A stretch of 64,000 nucleotides of DNA from Kibdelosporangium philippinense (GTDB taxonomy: Bacteria; Actinomycetota; Actinomycetes; Mycobacteriales; Pseudonocardiaceae), in contig NZ_JAJVCN010000004.1 of assembly GCF_021390435.2 (NCBI RefSeq), forward strand, positions 476,501 to 540,500, given 5' to 3'. How positions within the stretch are numbered: position 1 is the stretch's first letter; each line of letters begins with the position of its first letter. Positions 49,855-59,364 of the stretch are shown here, piece after piece. Below the pieces are notes generated by a model. The model worked only from the letters and a program-made list of their open reading frames with translations. It was not told the origin of the DNA and did no database searches. A program made the translations under genes and the position numbers.

Positions 49855-51330
49855 TTAGATCGCTCCTGGCAGTGTGAATAGGAGCCGGTCCAATTGGGGC
49901 ACGGTGTCCTGGAGGAGTTTTTTGAGGTGTGTGTACCGCTGGCGCAGCACGTTCAGGTCGGCGGCCTGTGGCAACGGCAGCGGTCGCTGTGATGACGGCA
50001 ACGCCTCTGCCAAGGTAGTTAGCCGATCACGTGCGACGACGCGCGCCGCTTCGAGCTCTGGCGGCGTAAGCTTTCCCAGCTCTTCGTCGAAGCGGTTCCA
50101 GCGCGTAGCGGCCACTGCCGCGTATGCGGCCCAACCGTTCTCGCCTGGTGCGTTGTCTGTCAGGGCCGCGACGATCCGCCAGGTGAGTGTGATGTCCGGT
50201 TCCAACATCTGTGTTCGAGCGGCTGCGGCCGTTGAGAGCAGTCGCTGAAATGTTGCTTGTTGCCATCGTTCGATTCGGTCGCGTCCGCGGGCGTGCCATA
50301 CGTCTACGGCGGCGACAAACCCTGCCATGGGAACGAGATCGCGCACTCCCGGACCATCGCATCGCCCGCACAACCGTTGCGGCTTCTCAAGCATCAACAA
50401 CCACCACGGCATGTGATCGGCCTCCAGTACATGGCGGGATCGCACTGACCTGCATCCTGGGGAGTGGAGGCGTTCACCGCTGGTGTCGCCAACGGCTAGG
50501 CGGAGCCAGCCGAATGACGGAGCCATGGACCGCTCGTGTTCATCAACCCAGTCTGGTAGGGCAGGGACTGGTGGCAACAGCAACTCGCCGCCCGAAACGG
50601 CGATGTTCTCGTGAATCGCGTCGACGAAGGCGATGTCGGCCTCGCCGAGCAACCTGTCAGGTTGTGGGATGTCACCGGATGCGTGACCGTGCCGGTCCAT
50701 CGCCGCGACACGAGCTTGTTCGAGAAGTTCAGCCGACCTCATGAAGGTGGCCGCGACGGTGTCGGCTGACCCGATGCGCCGATGTGGGTTCGTGGCGAGG
50801 ATGTCTCGGAGCACCAATACTGGGAGATCCACTAGCAGTGGCGTCAACTTGTCGGGAGTCGCATAGATGCCAAGCCCACGCGCCTTGATGTATTCCTTAC
50901 CCAGAGCGGCCCGCTCGTCGGCATCTGTTTCTGCATAAACATGTTCCTCGTCGTACTCCTCCGGCAACGCACGCTCAGGATTCACAACCAAGCGATCGGC
51001 TTGCTGCCGTTCGATGTCGTCCCACCATTCCCGCTGTTTGGCGGCGCGTGCCGCTAGATCAGCGTCGATGGACGCAGCACGATCGGCCCACTCGTCCCAG
51101 GGGCAGACTATGTCGCGGGTGGCGACCTGGACTTGCTCGTTCCGTTTGACCGGTCGCGCGCCCCACGCGTTCTTTGGAGGCTTCTTGCCCGGGTCCACCA
51201 CTCGCACAGTCGCCTTACCGCGGCCGTCAACGGAGACAATACGAACCCGGGCTGCGAGGGGAGCGGCGTTGTACGACTTGTAAGTCTGGAATGCATACTC
51301 GTTCCCGACGAGGAGGTCAGCCTGCTTCAC
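49855..51330 (-). CDS. Hypothetical protein with SH3-like N-terminal domain
   Basis: About 491 aa from GTG 51330 (MKQADLLVGNEYAFQ), preceded by GAGG at 9-nt spacing; an upstream ATG at 51390 has no clear site. The N-terminal ~75 residues (AARVRIVSVDGRGKATVRVV, ATRDIVCPWDEWADRAA) match in style the domain of the gene at 47133. The centre has a possible Cys pair (HSPGCRSVRS, QRLCGRCDGPG), and the rest is helical with many Trp and Arg. No catalytic motif recognised. A DNA- or RNA-associated role is possible but not shown. Confidence 0.65.
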   Translation of the reverse strand: MKQADLLVGNEYAFQTYKSYNAAPLAARVRIVSVDGRGKATVRVVDPGKKPPKNAWGARPVKRNEQVQVATRDIVCPWDEWADRAASIDADLAARAAKQREWWDDIERQQADRLVVNPERALPEEYDEEHVYAETDADERAALGKEYIKARGLGIYATPDKLTPLLVDLPVLVLRDILATNPHRRIGSADTVAATFMRSAELLEQARVAAMDRHGHASGDIPQPDRLLGEADIAFVDAIHENIAVSGGELLLPPVPALPDWVDEHERSMAPSFGWLRLAVGDTSGERLHSPGCRSVRSRHVLEADHMPWWLLMLEKPQRLCGRCDGPGVRDLVPMAGFVAAVDVWHARGRDRIERWQQATFQRLLSTAAAARTQMLEPDITLTWRIVAALTDNAPGENGWAAYAAVAATRWNRFDEELGKLTPPELEAARVVARDRLTTLAEALPSSQRPLPLPQAADLNVLRQRYTHLKKLLQDTVPQLDRLLFTLPGAI

Positions 51331-51495
51331 GACGACCAGCCTCGCATGGGACGGTGAAAATTCAGGGCCAATCGACAACGACGCGCACATGGCCTGCGAC
51401 TCAACGGTAACCAGAGCAACGAATGCGCTTGATCAGTCGTGAAGAGGCCACAAAATCGAAAACGAGGGCAGGCCAGTTGGAACGCACCTGAGGTG

Positions 51496-52662
51496 TCATC
51501 GGTTGGTGGTGTTTAGGTTCGTGGTTTTGCGGAGCCGGGCCAGGGCGCGGTGCTGGGCTACTCGTACTGCGCCAGGTGTGGACCCCACAGCCTCAGCGGT
51601 TTCCTCGGCGCTCAGGCCGATGACGATGCGCAGGATGAGGATGTCGCGCTGTCGAGGCGTCAAGCCACTGAGCATCTGGTCGATGTTGGCGGTGGTTTGG
51701 TCGCGCTCGGCGTCGGACATTGGTGCGGATTCACGCTGATCGCGCCCTCTGACGCGTTGTGCGTCGGCTACTTTGTGTGCGGTGATTCCATAGACGAACG
51801 CGAGGAACGGCCGTCCCTGGCTTCGATAGCGTGGCAGCGCTGTCAGTACAGCGAGGCAGGCCTCTTGGGCCACGTCGTCGGCACGTGCAAGGGACTGTTC
51901 GGCTCTACCGATTCGGACACGGCAGTACTGCACCACCAAGGGCCGGATGGTGGTGAGTAGCCGGCCTACGGCTTCGGGATCTCCGGCGACGGCGGGGCTG
52001 ACCAATGCTTCTAGATAGTTGAGCAGGTTGGTTGGTTCTGGGGATGGCGTGGGGGTCTTGGCAGGAGGCGGTGACTCGATCGGACTCTGTTGCGGGGCAC
52101 TGTCGATGTGTGTAGGTGTCGCTGGCAGGTGGTGGGTCTGTGCTTGTGAGGTGCCCGGCGATGGTCGTTCCAGCACCAGTAGGCCTGCGACTGTTGCTGC
52201 GGCGTTGCGGATGGTGGCCGCTGCGGCGGCGTCAGCGTCGCGGGTCATCAGGTCGAGGTGGGCTTCGACGGTGTCGAGTCGCTGAGCGAGGTCCTGGGCG
52301 CGCTGGATGCTGAGGTCCCGATCCGCGTGCGAGTCGGCCTGGTGGAATGCCAGGACTGTCCCGGTGGTGATGCTTGTGATTTCCGGGTCGTTGGCCGCGT
52401 TGATCAGGGTGTTGACGGTGTTGAGCATGACGTGCGCGTCGGTGGCGTTGTGCCGGGCGGCGATGGTGAAGAACTCGTGGGCGCGGGCGAGGTCGCCAGC
52501 GGCGAGGTGGTGTTCGCCGATCGTCATGGCATCGCGGCCAAGAATCCACGCGTCCAAGCGTGCTTGGCGGGCGGCGGTCTGCTCAGGAGTCCGGGTGACC
52601 GCCCGGTTCTCGATGGCGTCCAGGTCGAGCCGCGGCGGGCTGCCTGCGGTGGGGTCGGTCAT
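51496..52662 (-). CDS. Sigma-70 family factor with long N-terminal extension (ShbA-like)
   Basis: 388 aa. Residues ~1-220 are a helical, TPR-like extension and Pro/Ser linker (TIGEHHLAAGDLARAHEFFT). From ~225 on is an ECF-type sigma factor: region 2 (VQYCRVRIGRAEQSLARADD, AQEACLAVLTALPRYRSQGR, FLAFVYGITAHKVADAQR) and region 4 (LTPRQRDILILRIVIGLSAE, TAEAVGSTPGAVRVAQHRAL). The sigma half closely resembles ShbA of actinomycetes; such a long extension is unusual. ATGA overlap with the sigma gene upstream: one operon with two sigma-like proteins. Confidence 0.8.
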   Translation of the reverse strand: MTDPTAGSPPRLDLDAIENRAVTRTPEQTAARQARLDAWILGRDAMTIGEHHLAAGDLARAHEFFTIAARHNATDAHVMLNTVNTLINAANDPEITSITTGTVLAFHQADSHADRDLSIQRAQDLAQRLDTVEAHLDLMTRDADAAAAATIRNAAATVAGLLVLERPSPGTSQAQTHHLPATPTHIDSAPQQSPIESPPPAKTPTPSPEPTNLLNYLEALVSPAVAGDPEAVGRLLTTIRPLVVQYCRVRIGRAEQSLARADDVAQEACLAVLTALPRYRSQGRPFLAFVYGITAHKVADAQRVRGRDQRESAPMSDAERDQTTANIDQMLSGLTPRQRDILILRIVIGLSAEETAEAVGSTPGAVRVAQHRALARLRKTTNLNTTNR

Positions 52663-53255
52663 TGTGGGACCTCCCTGTTCGGGCGCGACATCTGCTCAGC
52701 GTGCGGTGCTGGCGGACTTGTCAGGTGGTGCTGGAGTCGGGTCAGTGCGGTGTCGCGGGCTTTTTGCAGGCCCCGCACACTGATGCCGAGTTGTTGAGCG
52801 GCGCGGGATTGTGTGAGGCCTTCGACGTCTACGGCGACCACGATCTGGCGTTGCCGGTCGGTGAGCAGCCGCGGTAGAAGGTGGATGAGCCGGTCGTGGT
52901 CGATGCGGCCCATCACCGCGAGGATCTCGTGTTCGGAGTTCGGGTCTGCGGCGGTGAGCATCAGTTCGTCGTCGATCGTCCCGGCGCTGATCGTGGTGTG
53001 TGCCTTGGCGTTGCGGTGGTTGATCACGTCGAATTTGGCTGCTTGCTTGAGGATCGCGGCCGCCTGGTTGCGGGTCACTTCGCCTCTGTCTCGCCAGTAT
53101 CGGGTGAGGTCGGCGGCGGCTTCCTGCATGAAGTCCTCGACCAGGTGGTATTCGCCGGGGAGCAGACGCCGTACGTAGGCGTAGAACTCGGCCCAGACGT
53201 CCCGGAGGACCGCGACGCGGCGGTCCTCGCTGTCGGTGGTCGGCGGGAGCCTCAC
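52659..53255 (-). CDS. Sigma-70 family factor
   Basis: 198 aa from the GTG at 53255 that overlaps the stop of the upstream gene (GTGA). Region 2 is RDVWAEFYAYVRRLLPGEYH and VEDFMQEAAADLTRYWRDRG. Region 4 is LPRLLTDRQRQIVVAVDVEG and QSRAAQQLGISVRGLQKARD. It is the middle of three coupled genes and would direct RNA polymerase to unknown promoters, perhaps in concert with the ShbA-like protein. Confidence 0.75.
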   Translation of the reverse strand: MRLPPTTDSEDRRVAVLRDVWAEFYAYVRRLLPGEYHLVEDFMQEAAADLTRYWRDRGEVTRNQAAAILKQAAKFDVINHRNAKAHTTISAGTIDDELMLTAADPNSEHEILAVMGRIDHDRLIHLLPRLLTDRQRQIVVAVDVEGLTQSRAAQQLGISVRGLQKARDTALTRLQHHLTSPPAPHAEQMSRPNREVPQ

Positions 53256-53515
53256 GCGGTTGAGCCCGGCGAACGCGGTGGGATGGTGATTGACCAGCCG
53301 GAGCCGTCGTTTTCGGAGACGATGACTTCGGCGCCGGTGCCGGTCTGGCCCAATACGTGCGCCAAATTGACCATGGTGTGGCTGCGGACGCGGGCTCGCG
53401 CGGTGCGAGATTGTTGGTCGACCAGTTCTCCGGCGAGATGGCCGAAACCGGTGCGGCGCACGAGGGCCAGGTCCCACTGGGGCTCGTCGCGGTGGTGGTT
53501 GTGCTGGAGCGGCAT
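53252..53515 (-). CDS. Small hypothetical protein heading sigma operon
   Basis: 87 aa from MPLQHNHHRDEPQWDLALVR, with AAGGA eight bases ahead. A folded core (GFGHLAGELVDQQSRTARAR) is followed by VIVSENDGSGWSITIP. No family recognised. Translational coupling to two sigma factors suggests a partner or modulator, for example an anti-sigma or anti-anti-sigma protein, but no known signature of either is visible. Confidence 0.55.
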   Translation of the reverse strand: MPLQHNHHRDEPQWDLALVRRTGFGHLAGELVDQQSRTARARVRSHTMVNLAHVLGQTGTGAEVIVSENDGSGWSITIPPRSPGSTA

Positions 53516-53829
53516 GACTGTGTCCTTTGCCGGGGAGGTTTCCGTGCCGGCCGGGGCGCCGACACTAGGCAACTCCGGTGGGCACGGCAACATACGAACT
53601 TCCAGCATCAAGATCTTTCCGCATGTGTCCGGCATAAGCGGGATCGATGCTCGCCGTTCGGAAGCATCCGGCCAACTGCGGTCAGGATCGCCCGGTGCGG
53701 CCGTGACAGGCGACGCTGCGGGGTGTTCCGTCGCAGGGTAGTGATCTGATGTCAAGAGCCGGTAGGCCATGCGAACAGACACGACCGCCGATCATCGGCT
53801 GTCGCGATCGCCGAGGTTAAACCGGATGG

Positions 53830-54393
53830 TCACACTTTCGACCAGGGAAGGTACGTGGAGTCGGGATCGCCGAACTCCAGGCTGTTTTCGTCAAGGCCAT
53901 TGGAGATCGTCACTTGTCCGTCAGAGAATGCGAAACTGACGGCCACCATGCCGTTAGCCAGGTTCTGGCCGGTGTATTCGAGCAACTTGACCTCCTGGAG
54001 TTGTTGGCCTTGCAGAGTGGCCAACTGCGCTTGCGCATCGTGTCGCCAGGCGAGCTGAAACACGAAGTCGTCGTAGTGGCCCCAGTCGCCGTAGGTCCAG
54101 GCCTGCTGTCCCATGGGGTCGATGGTGTTCCAGGTGATGGACAGGTCGTCGAACTTCTGATGGTTGATCTCGACCTGCTCGTGGTCGAAGTCCAGTAGGA
54201 CTGGGGCGTCGGCGAACCACTCGTCGGCGTCGAGGTCCCAGAGTAGCCAGGCGTATCGCAGGTGGCGGCCGACCAGGGACTGAAGCCGCAGGTCATGCGC
54301 GACGGCAATGGCTGGCAAGCCGTTGAGCCACCGAGGCCGGTAGCCCTGGATATCGAAGTGGGACACCCGAGGATTGTCCGTGACTCGATGCAC
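53830..54393 (-). CDS. Hypothetical protein (187 aa)
   Basis: Acidic, aromatic-rich soluble protein (YAWLLWDLDADEWFADAPVL, DDFVFQLAWRHDAQAQLATL) with no recognised family, signal peptide or membrane segment. GTG at 54393 is used; the ribosome site is weak, so a later start is possible. About 310 bp from the sigma operon on the same strand. Confidence 0.55.
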   Translation of the reverse strand: MHRVTDNPRVSHFDIQGYRPRWLNGLPAIAVAHDLRLQSLVGRHLRYAWLLWDLDADEWFADAPVLLDFDHEQVEINHQKFDDLSITWNTIDPMGQQAWTYGDWGHYDDFVFQLAWRHDAQAQLATLQGQQLQEVKLLEYTGQNLANGMVAVSFAFSDGQVTISNGLDENSLEFGDPDSTYLPWSKV

Positions 54394-54977
54394 TCCGGCA
54401 TCGGGTTTTCGAGGTCATGCCGTTCGATTTTCCGGATTGGGAATCGCGGCGTGGGTAGTGCTCGGGTTGTTCTCAATTGGGCGGTGCGAAGCCGGATGGG
54501 ACTCGGTCCCGGGTCTCGATGATGTGGCCGTTGCAGTATGCCTGTCGGCGGTGGCCGGGTGGAGACGATTGTCGGCGAACGTCTGCGGCAATTGGGAAAC
54601 GGGACGTTGGACGCGTCGGCGATCGGGCTGTGCTCGCCATGGGAACGGTTCCCAATGGGCGTCCAGTTGCAGGTCCGAGCGGGTAGGACCATCCGATGTA
54701 GACGGATCATTCTGTGCATGCGTGGTTTCTTAACTCACGAATTCGCAGTGACACCGCGTGCGCCCTTCACGTTGAGGTGATCTCGATGAGGTTCCGGTCA
54801 GTGGCGTCGTCGGTGCGGTACGGTCTGGATAGGCAGGGAGCTTGGCATCGGATCTGAGCCACCACCGGACTCTTCGAGGCATGGAGCGTTGGAAAGCGCC
54901 TGCGCCACCGCCTGTTTGCTTCCACTGTTCGTCGATGAGTGTCCTTGTGCTGGACCTTTCGACTGAAAGGCGTCTTC
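54394..54977. other. Intergenic region, no gene supported
   Basis: About 580 bp between divergent genes. Several short frames are open on both strands but none looks protein-like throughout. Promoters for the genes at 54393 and 54978 should lie here; no clear boxes were identified. Confidence 0.45.
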
Positions 54978-55970
54978 GTGACTATCTACTCTCAACATCC
55001 GAACCGGGGGAAGATCCAGATCCTGGCTACCTACCGTGGATGTGCTGGGGTCGTGTCGTCGACTGTTACGAGTGTTGATGACGCAGCGCTCGCTTCACCG
55101 ATCGTCGACGCGCTCAACCAGATCTCCGCATATGCCACGGCACCCGTCAGCGTGCACGACACCCGCGACGGGCAATTTGGCCATTACCCGGCGGGGCATC
55201 TTGCCGCGCTGACTGATCGGGGTGCCCGAGCTGATCTGCTCGACGGCGCACACAGCTTGTGGTACGAGCACGTCAAGGCACGCCTTCACCTCGCACTGTC
55301 CGATTTGGACGAGGCACTCATTGTCGTGCCCGCACCCGTCCAGACAGCGATCACGGCAGAGTTGGAAGCCGAAGCCGCTGGACTGCGTGACGCCGTAGCC
55401 GAGTACTCGGAGGGAATCGATCCGCCTGCGACGGAAGACCGTCGCCATTGCGAGTTCGACGCGCCGTTCGTGATATTCACCAATCAGTATGGATTGCGCG
55501 GTGAGGTTCGTGACCTGTTGAACACCGTGGAGCGGGATATCTCCAGTGAGCGGCTCAGCGACGGGATCGCAGATCTACGGTTGCTTCTTGACGCCTATAT
55601 ACGTTGTGAGAACGACGAAGCGCGGTTGAGTGTTGAAGACTTCAGCATCGCGGACGACCGCTTTGAGGCCGGGCCAGACGGACTGTTCCTCAGCGTGGAG
55701 GCACCGATGCCCAACAGCGCGTACGGTCGTAATGACTGGCGCGTCGAGGTAATCCGATGGGTCCCGGACGATCCAGAGGACGAGGAGAGCAACGCCACGG
55801 GGAAACCCATCCTTCGTTGCGTCCGATCGGAATCACCCACCGCCGCCGAGATCGCGGAACTGCTGAACCGCAGCGGTCGATACGAACAGCTTGACGAGTG
55901 GATAGAAACACCAGTCGGTGGGGTACTTGATGGCACGGCCTTCGTCGTGACTGAGCGCTGGAGCGACTGA
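54978..55970 (+). CDS. Hypothetical protein ending at tRNA-Pro att site
   Basis: 330 aa from GTG 54978 (MTIYSQHPNRGKIQILAT), with AAAGG ahead. Soluble, acidic, alpha/beta; blocks such as YEHVKARLHLALSDLDEALI and LRGEVRDLLNTVERDISSE. No family recognised. Its stop is only 4 bp before the tRNA-Pro half-site, so it is the last gene of the element on that side. Confidence 0.6.
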   Translation: MTIYSQHPNRGKIQILATYRGCAGVVSSTVTSVDDAALASPIVDALNQISAYATAPVSVHDTRDGQFGHYPAGHLAALTDRGARADLLDGAHSLWYEHVKARLHLALSDLDEALIVVPAPVQTAITAELEAEAAGLRDAVAEYSEGIDPPATEDRRHCEFDAPFVIFTNQYGLRGEVRDLLNTVERDISSERLSDGIADLRLLLDAYIRCENDEARLSVEDFSIADDRFEAGPDGLFLSVEAPMPNSAYGRNDWRVEVIRWVPDDPEDEESNATGKPILRCVRSESPTAAEIAELLNRSGRYEQLDEWIETPVGGVLDGTAFVVTERWSD

Positions 55971-55973
55971 CGG

Positions 55974-56014
55974 CTGGGGGTCAAGGGGTCGCAGGTTCAA
56001 ATCCTGTCGTCCCG
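55974..56014 (+). other. tRNA-Pro(GGG) 3' half, attachment-site remnant
   Basis: Runs from the anticodon loop (CTGGGGG, anticodon GGG) through the 3' anticodon stem (TCAAG), T-arm (GCAGG-TTCAAAT-CCTGT) and acceptor strand CGTCCCGA. The expected 5' half (acceptor CGGGACG) is absent, and the upstream sequence is the end of a protein gene. tRNA-Pro 3' halves of this extent are the att sites of pSAM2-like actinomycete integrative elements. Confidence 0.85.
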
Positions 56015-56028
56015 ACGGTCGCAAGAAA

Positions 56029-56069
56029 GCCCTCTGACTTGGTTGAACCACCAGGTCAGAGGGCTTTTT
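56029..56069 (+). terminator. Terminator after tRNA-Pro half-site
   Basis: GCCCTCTGAC (56029-56038) pairs with GTCAGAGGGC (56055-56064), with further pairing inward, followed by TTTTT. A classical intrinsic terminator, probably that of the original tRNA-Pro gene. Confidence 0.85.
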
Positions 56070-56160
56070 CGCGTGTTGGTTTCGATCTTGCTTGATCGTC
56101 TTGTGAGGTGGGTCTTGATCGGACATGGGGTGGTTGTGGGGCAGTGTGCCCCATTTGTGA

Positions 56161-57471
56161 TCAAGGGGTGCTGGGTTCACGGGGTGCGTTTGTGCTGGTC
56201 AGCGCCGATGTTCTTAGATAGTGGGCCGCTGGCTGCTTGACGGTGCTTGTGGGGTTCGGTGGGCAGGTGAGGTGTCGGCGGATGAGTCCTTTACGAGGCG
56301 TGACGGGTTGAGGTGTGGGGTTGCTGGCGATGGTGTGACGGGCGTCGAGCCAGGCGGTTTTTAGGGCGGTTTGGATGCGGGCTTCGACTTCGTCGGCGAC
56401 GTGGCTGTAGACCTCGACGACGCGTTTATCCATGCGGTGGCCGAGGCGGCGGGCTTGGGCGATTTCGGGGATGCTGGCGGCGATGAGCCAGGTTTTGTGG
56501 CTGTGGCGTAGTTCGTGGAAGGTCAGCCCGGGCCGAATGGGGTGCAGGCGTGTTATGGGGTGTGGTTGGTCGAGGTTGCCGTCGAAGGCTGGGTTGAAGG
56601 TGCGGCTGCGCCATGTGTGGCGCCAGAGGAAACCGCCGCAGTCGCTGGGGAACACGACAGGTGAGTTGTGGGTGGTGAGATGGTGCTTGAGTAGTACGGC
56701 GAGGAATGCGGGAAGTGTGACGGTCCGGGCGCTGGCTGGAGTCTTGGGTGAGCCGAGCCATTGGCGGTGGGCGGTTTCTTTAAGTGCTCCGGTGTCGGGG
56801 TCGATGACGATGGTGCGGTCGTCGGGGTGGGTGTTGTGGCGTTGCAGGGCGGCGAGTTCGCCCCATCGGCATCCGGTCTAGGCTGCGGTGATGATCAGTA
56901 GGGCGCTGGCGCGGTTGTGGAGTCGTTCGGCTTGTTGAGCGCCGCGGAGGACTTCTTCGGGTGTGGCCCAGAGCATTTCCCGGTGGATGCGGAACGCGCG
57001 TCTGCCGCGGTTGTGATGCCGGTGAACGGGGTTGGCAGCGAGTAGTTCGTCCTCCACGGCGTCGCCGAGGATGCGGCTGAACAGGCTGACGATGCCTTCC
57101 ACAGTGGAGTGTTCGTATCCGGCGGTGTGCAAGTCCGTCGACCATTGCTTGATGTCGCTGGACTGGAGTTCTCCGAGCGGGGTTCTGCCGAAGCGCGGGA
57201 TGATGTGTTTGTCAATGAGGTACTGGTAGTTGTCCAGGGTGACCTCGTCGACGTCGAGTGTGGTCCACCAGCGCGGCAGCCATTCGTTCACGGTGATGCG
57301 ACCGCGAGTGTGGTCGTGGAACGTGCGGCGTCGCCGGTCGACGTCGACCTCGTGCGCTCGGTCGTACGCGGCTTTCTGGTTGGTGAACCCGCATTCGGAC
57401 GCGACAGAGCCATCCTGGCGACGGTAGCGGACGCGCCAATGCTGACCACTGGTGTGCTCTACCCATGACAT
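56161..57471 (-). pseudogene. Tyrosine integrase with in-frame stop codon
   Basis: The frame starts MSWVEHTSGQHWRVRYRRQD with AAGGAG ahead and runs 437 codons, interrupted only by TAG at 56878-56880, between ITAA and TGCRWGELAALQ. The stop replaces what is normally a Trp in the AAWTGxRWGE block (TGG to TAG). Catalytic residues are otherwise present: Arg in TGCRWGE, HELRHSHKTW and HRMDKRVVEVYSHVADEVEA (Tyr). The N-terminal SAM-like binding domain is intact. It lies next to the tRNA-Pro half-site. One nonsense mutation probably immobilised the element, unless suppressed or a base-call error. Confidence 0.85.
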
Positions 57472-57894
57472 GTGCAGCTCCTTGTCTGTGAATGGATTCG
57501 CGGACGTGGTGTTTGTTGTGCGCGTTTTGAATCCGCAATTGTCCGTAAGCAATGTCGGCCGACCTTGCACTGAAGCCGTGCGCCAGTGGCAATTATCTGG
57601 TCAGAGCACTGGTCCAGCTGGCGAGGATCGCTCGTGCGGAACCCGATCAACTCCGAGAAAGTCGCTCAGTGCGACTGCAAGCAATCGTTCGACCTTGCAT
57701 TCACCCTATTGGGTGATGTTTACGAGGGAGTGTCGCAGGCGTACGGCATGTCGGTGCGGGCTCGCAGTAGTTGATCAAGGCGTGGACGATTCGGAACAGA
57801 GGAATGTCGGTGCCCGAATGTAACGTGCTTGGGTGTCGTGGCTACTAGGTGCACATAAGGGTTGGCTCGTGGTCTGAGGCTAGGAGACAGGGGC
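57472..57894. other. Intergenic region upstream of Wadjet operon
   Basis: About 420 bp between the integrase start and jetA, divergent. A short plus frame (VAQCDCKQSFDLAFTLLGDV, ending near 57774) is weakly protein-like but too small to support. Promoters for both directions should be here. Confidence 0.45.
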
Positions 57895-59364
57895 GTGGCG
57901 TCGACTGGTGTGACTCCAGAGGAGATAAAGGGCGCGCTGCTGGGCAATGCGACGCTGAAGTTGCTGAAGGCCTACAGCCGTGACTGGGTTCTTCCCCTGT
58001 TCGCCGAACATCTTGAGCGTGTCGATGGCTCGGTGTCTGCGGAGTGGTTCCACGAGCGCGTCACTGAGGCTCTTGATCAAATTCCAGATTGGCACGGCGA
58101 TCGTTTGCCGGCGGAGCACTGCCGGAAGTGGGTTGAGTCGCGTTGGCTGGAAACTGAGACGGAGTCGGGGCGCCTGCGTTACCGGTTATCGCCGCATGCC
58201 TTGCGGGCGCTGCGGATCGTGCGGGAGATCGTGGAGGGCGAGAGCAGCGTTTCCGGGGCGCGGTTGGGCAGCATCGCCCATGCGGTCCGTCTGCTCGCGG
58301 ACATGACGAGTCCTGACCGTGAGGTGCACGTGCGTCGGATCGATAAACAAATCGAGGAGCTGCAGCGCCGACGCGAGGAGATCGTCACCGGTCGAGCGAG
58401 GCTGGCGACTATGGAAGAAATGCGACAGCAACTGCGCGAGATCCTTGCCATGACTCGTTCGCTGCCAGCGGACTTTCAGCAACTGCATACGCTGATCGAG
58501 GATCGGCACCAGAGCGTCGTGCGGCATGCGATGAGGGACGGGCCGACGAAGGCGGAACTAGTTGAGGAGTACCTCCACGAGAACGACCTACTCGTCAAGA
58601 CGCCCGAGGGCACGGCTTATCTTGGTTTTTCCCAGATGTTGATGTCGACGCGGCGGTCACATGAGATCCGTGACGACGTTGATCAGATTCTGTTGCAGGA
58701 TTTCGCCAGGGACCACATGACGCCAACGCAGCGCGAGCAACTGGAAACAATGTTCGCCACGCTGCTCGCGGCTGAACTGCGCGTGCAGAAAAGCTACGTG
58801 CGTTGGACGGCATCGTTGCGCCGATTTCTCACCCGTTCGGCGCATGGTCGCTACCGTCGACTGCTGAGCCTGGCTGATCGTGCACTGCATACTGGTGCTG
58901 CTTGGGTGGCAAGCGATCCTGGTGCTCGTACCCTCGACACCGATGTCTTGCGGATAGGACCGTACGCGATTACGGACATCTCGCAGACCCAACTGTGGCG
59001 AGACCTCGGTCCGCAGCAAATAACAGTTGATGTTGCTTCACAGGCGGCTGCACTCCCGGAAACGGACAGGGCGGCGCTGCGCCTGGCGGCAGGTACGAGT
59101 CGTCGTGCGGTGTCACGAACCGTCAATACCTTGCTGCGGGACCGGCCGTTCGTCACCGGGGTAGAGGTCTACGAGGCGACGCCAGCGGAGTTCCAGCGGT
59201 TGGGTGCTGTCGTGACTCTGCTTGACCTCGCGATCACCCATGGTCGGGTGAATATCCGCGTCGATGACCAGGTGATTATCTCTGGCGTCCGCGAGCAGGC
59301 ATTGCGGGTTGTGTTTCCCCATCTGGTTTTTGATCGCGTCATTGACCTTGAGGAGGGCCCGTGA
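57895..59364 (+). CDS. jetA: Wadjet JetA (DUF3375)
   Basis: 489 aa from the GTG preceded by AGGAG (frame MASTGVTPEEIKGALLGNAT). Kleisin-like subunit of the Wadjet SMC complex. The family pattern is visible: winged-helix-type N terminus, then LETETESGRLRYRLSPHALR, a coiled-coil stretch (RRIDKQIEELQRRREEIVTG, QQLREILAMTRSLPADFQQL) and a C-terminal winged helix. First of four coupled genes; the stop overlaps jetB (GTGA). It bridges the JetC heads to JetB. Confidence 0.88.
   Translation: MASTGVTPEEIKGALLGNATLKLLKAYSRDWVLPLFAEHLERVDGSVSAEWFHERVTEALDQIPDWHGDRLPAEHCRKWVESRWLETETESGRLRYRLSPHALRALRIVREIVEGESSVSGARLGSIAHAVRLLADMTSPDREVHVRRIDKQIEELQRRREEIVTGRARLATMEEMRQQLREILAMTRSLPADFQQLHTLIEDRHQSVVRHAMRDGPTKAELVEEYLHENDLLVKTPEGTAYLGFSQMLMSTRRSHEIRDDVDQILLQDFARDHMTPTQREQLETMFATLLAAELRVQKSYVRWTASLRRFLTRSAHGRYRRLLSLADRALHTGAAWVASDPGARTLDTDVLRIGPYAITDISQTQLWRDLGPQQITVDVASQAAALPETDRAALRLAAGTSRRAVSRTVNTLLRDRPFVTGVEVYEATPAEFQRLGAVVTLLDLAITHGRVNIRVDDQVIISGVREQALRVVFPHLVFDRVIDLEEGP

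Noticed and set aside
57586..57774. Small ORF (62 aa) upstream of jetA as a fifth Wadjet gene
   Set aside because: Weak protein character, no convincing start, and type I Wadjet normally has four genes.
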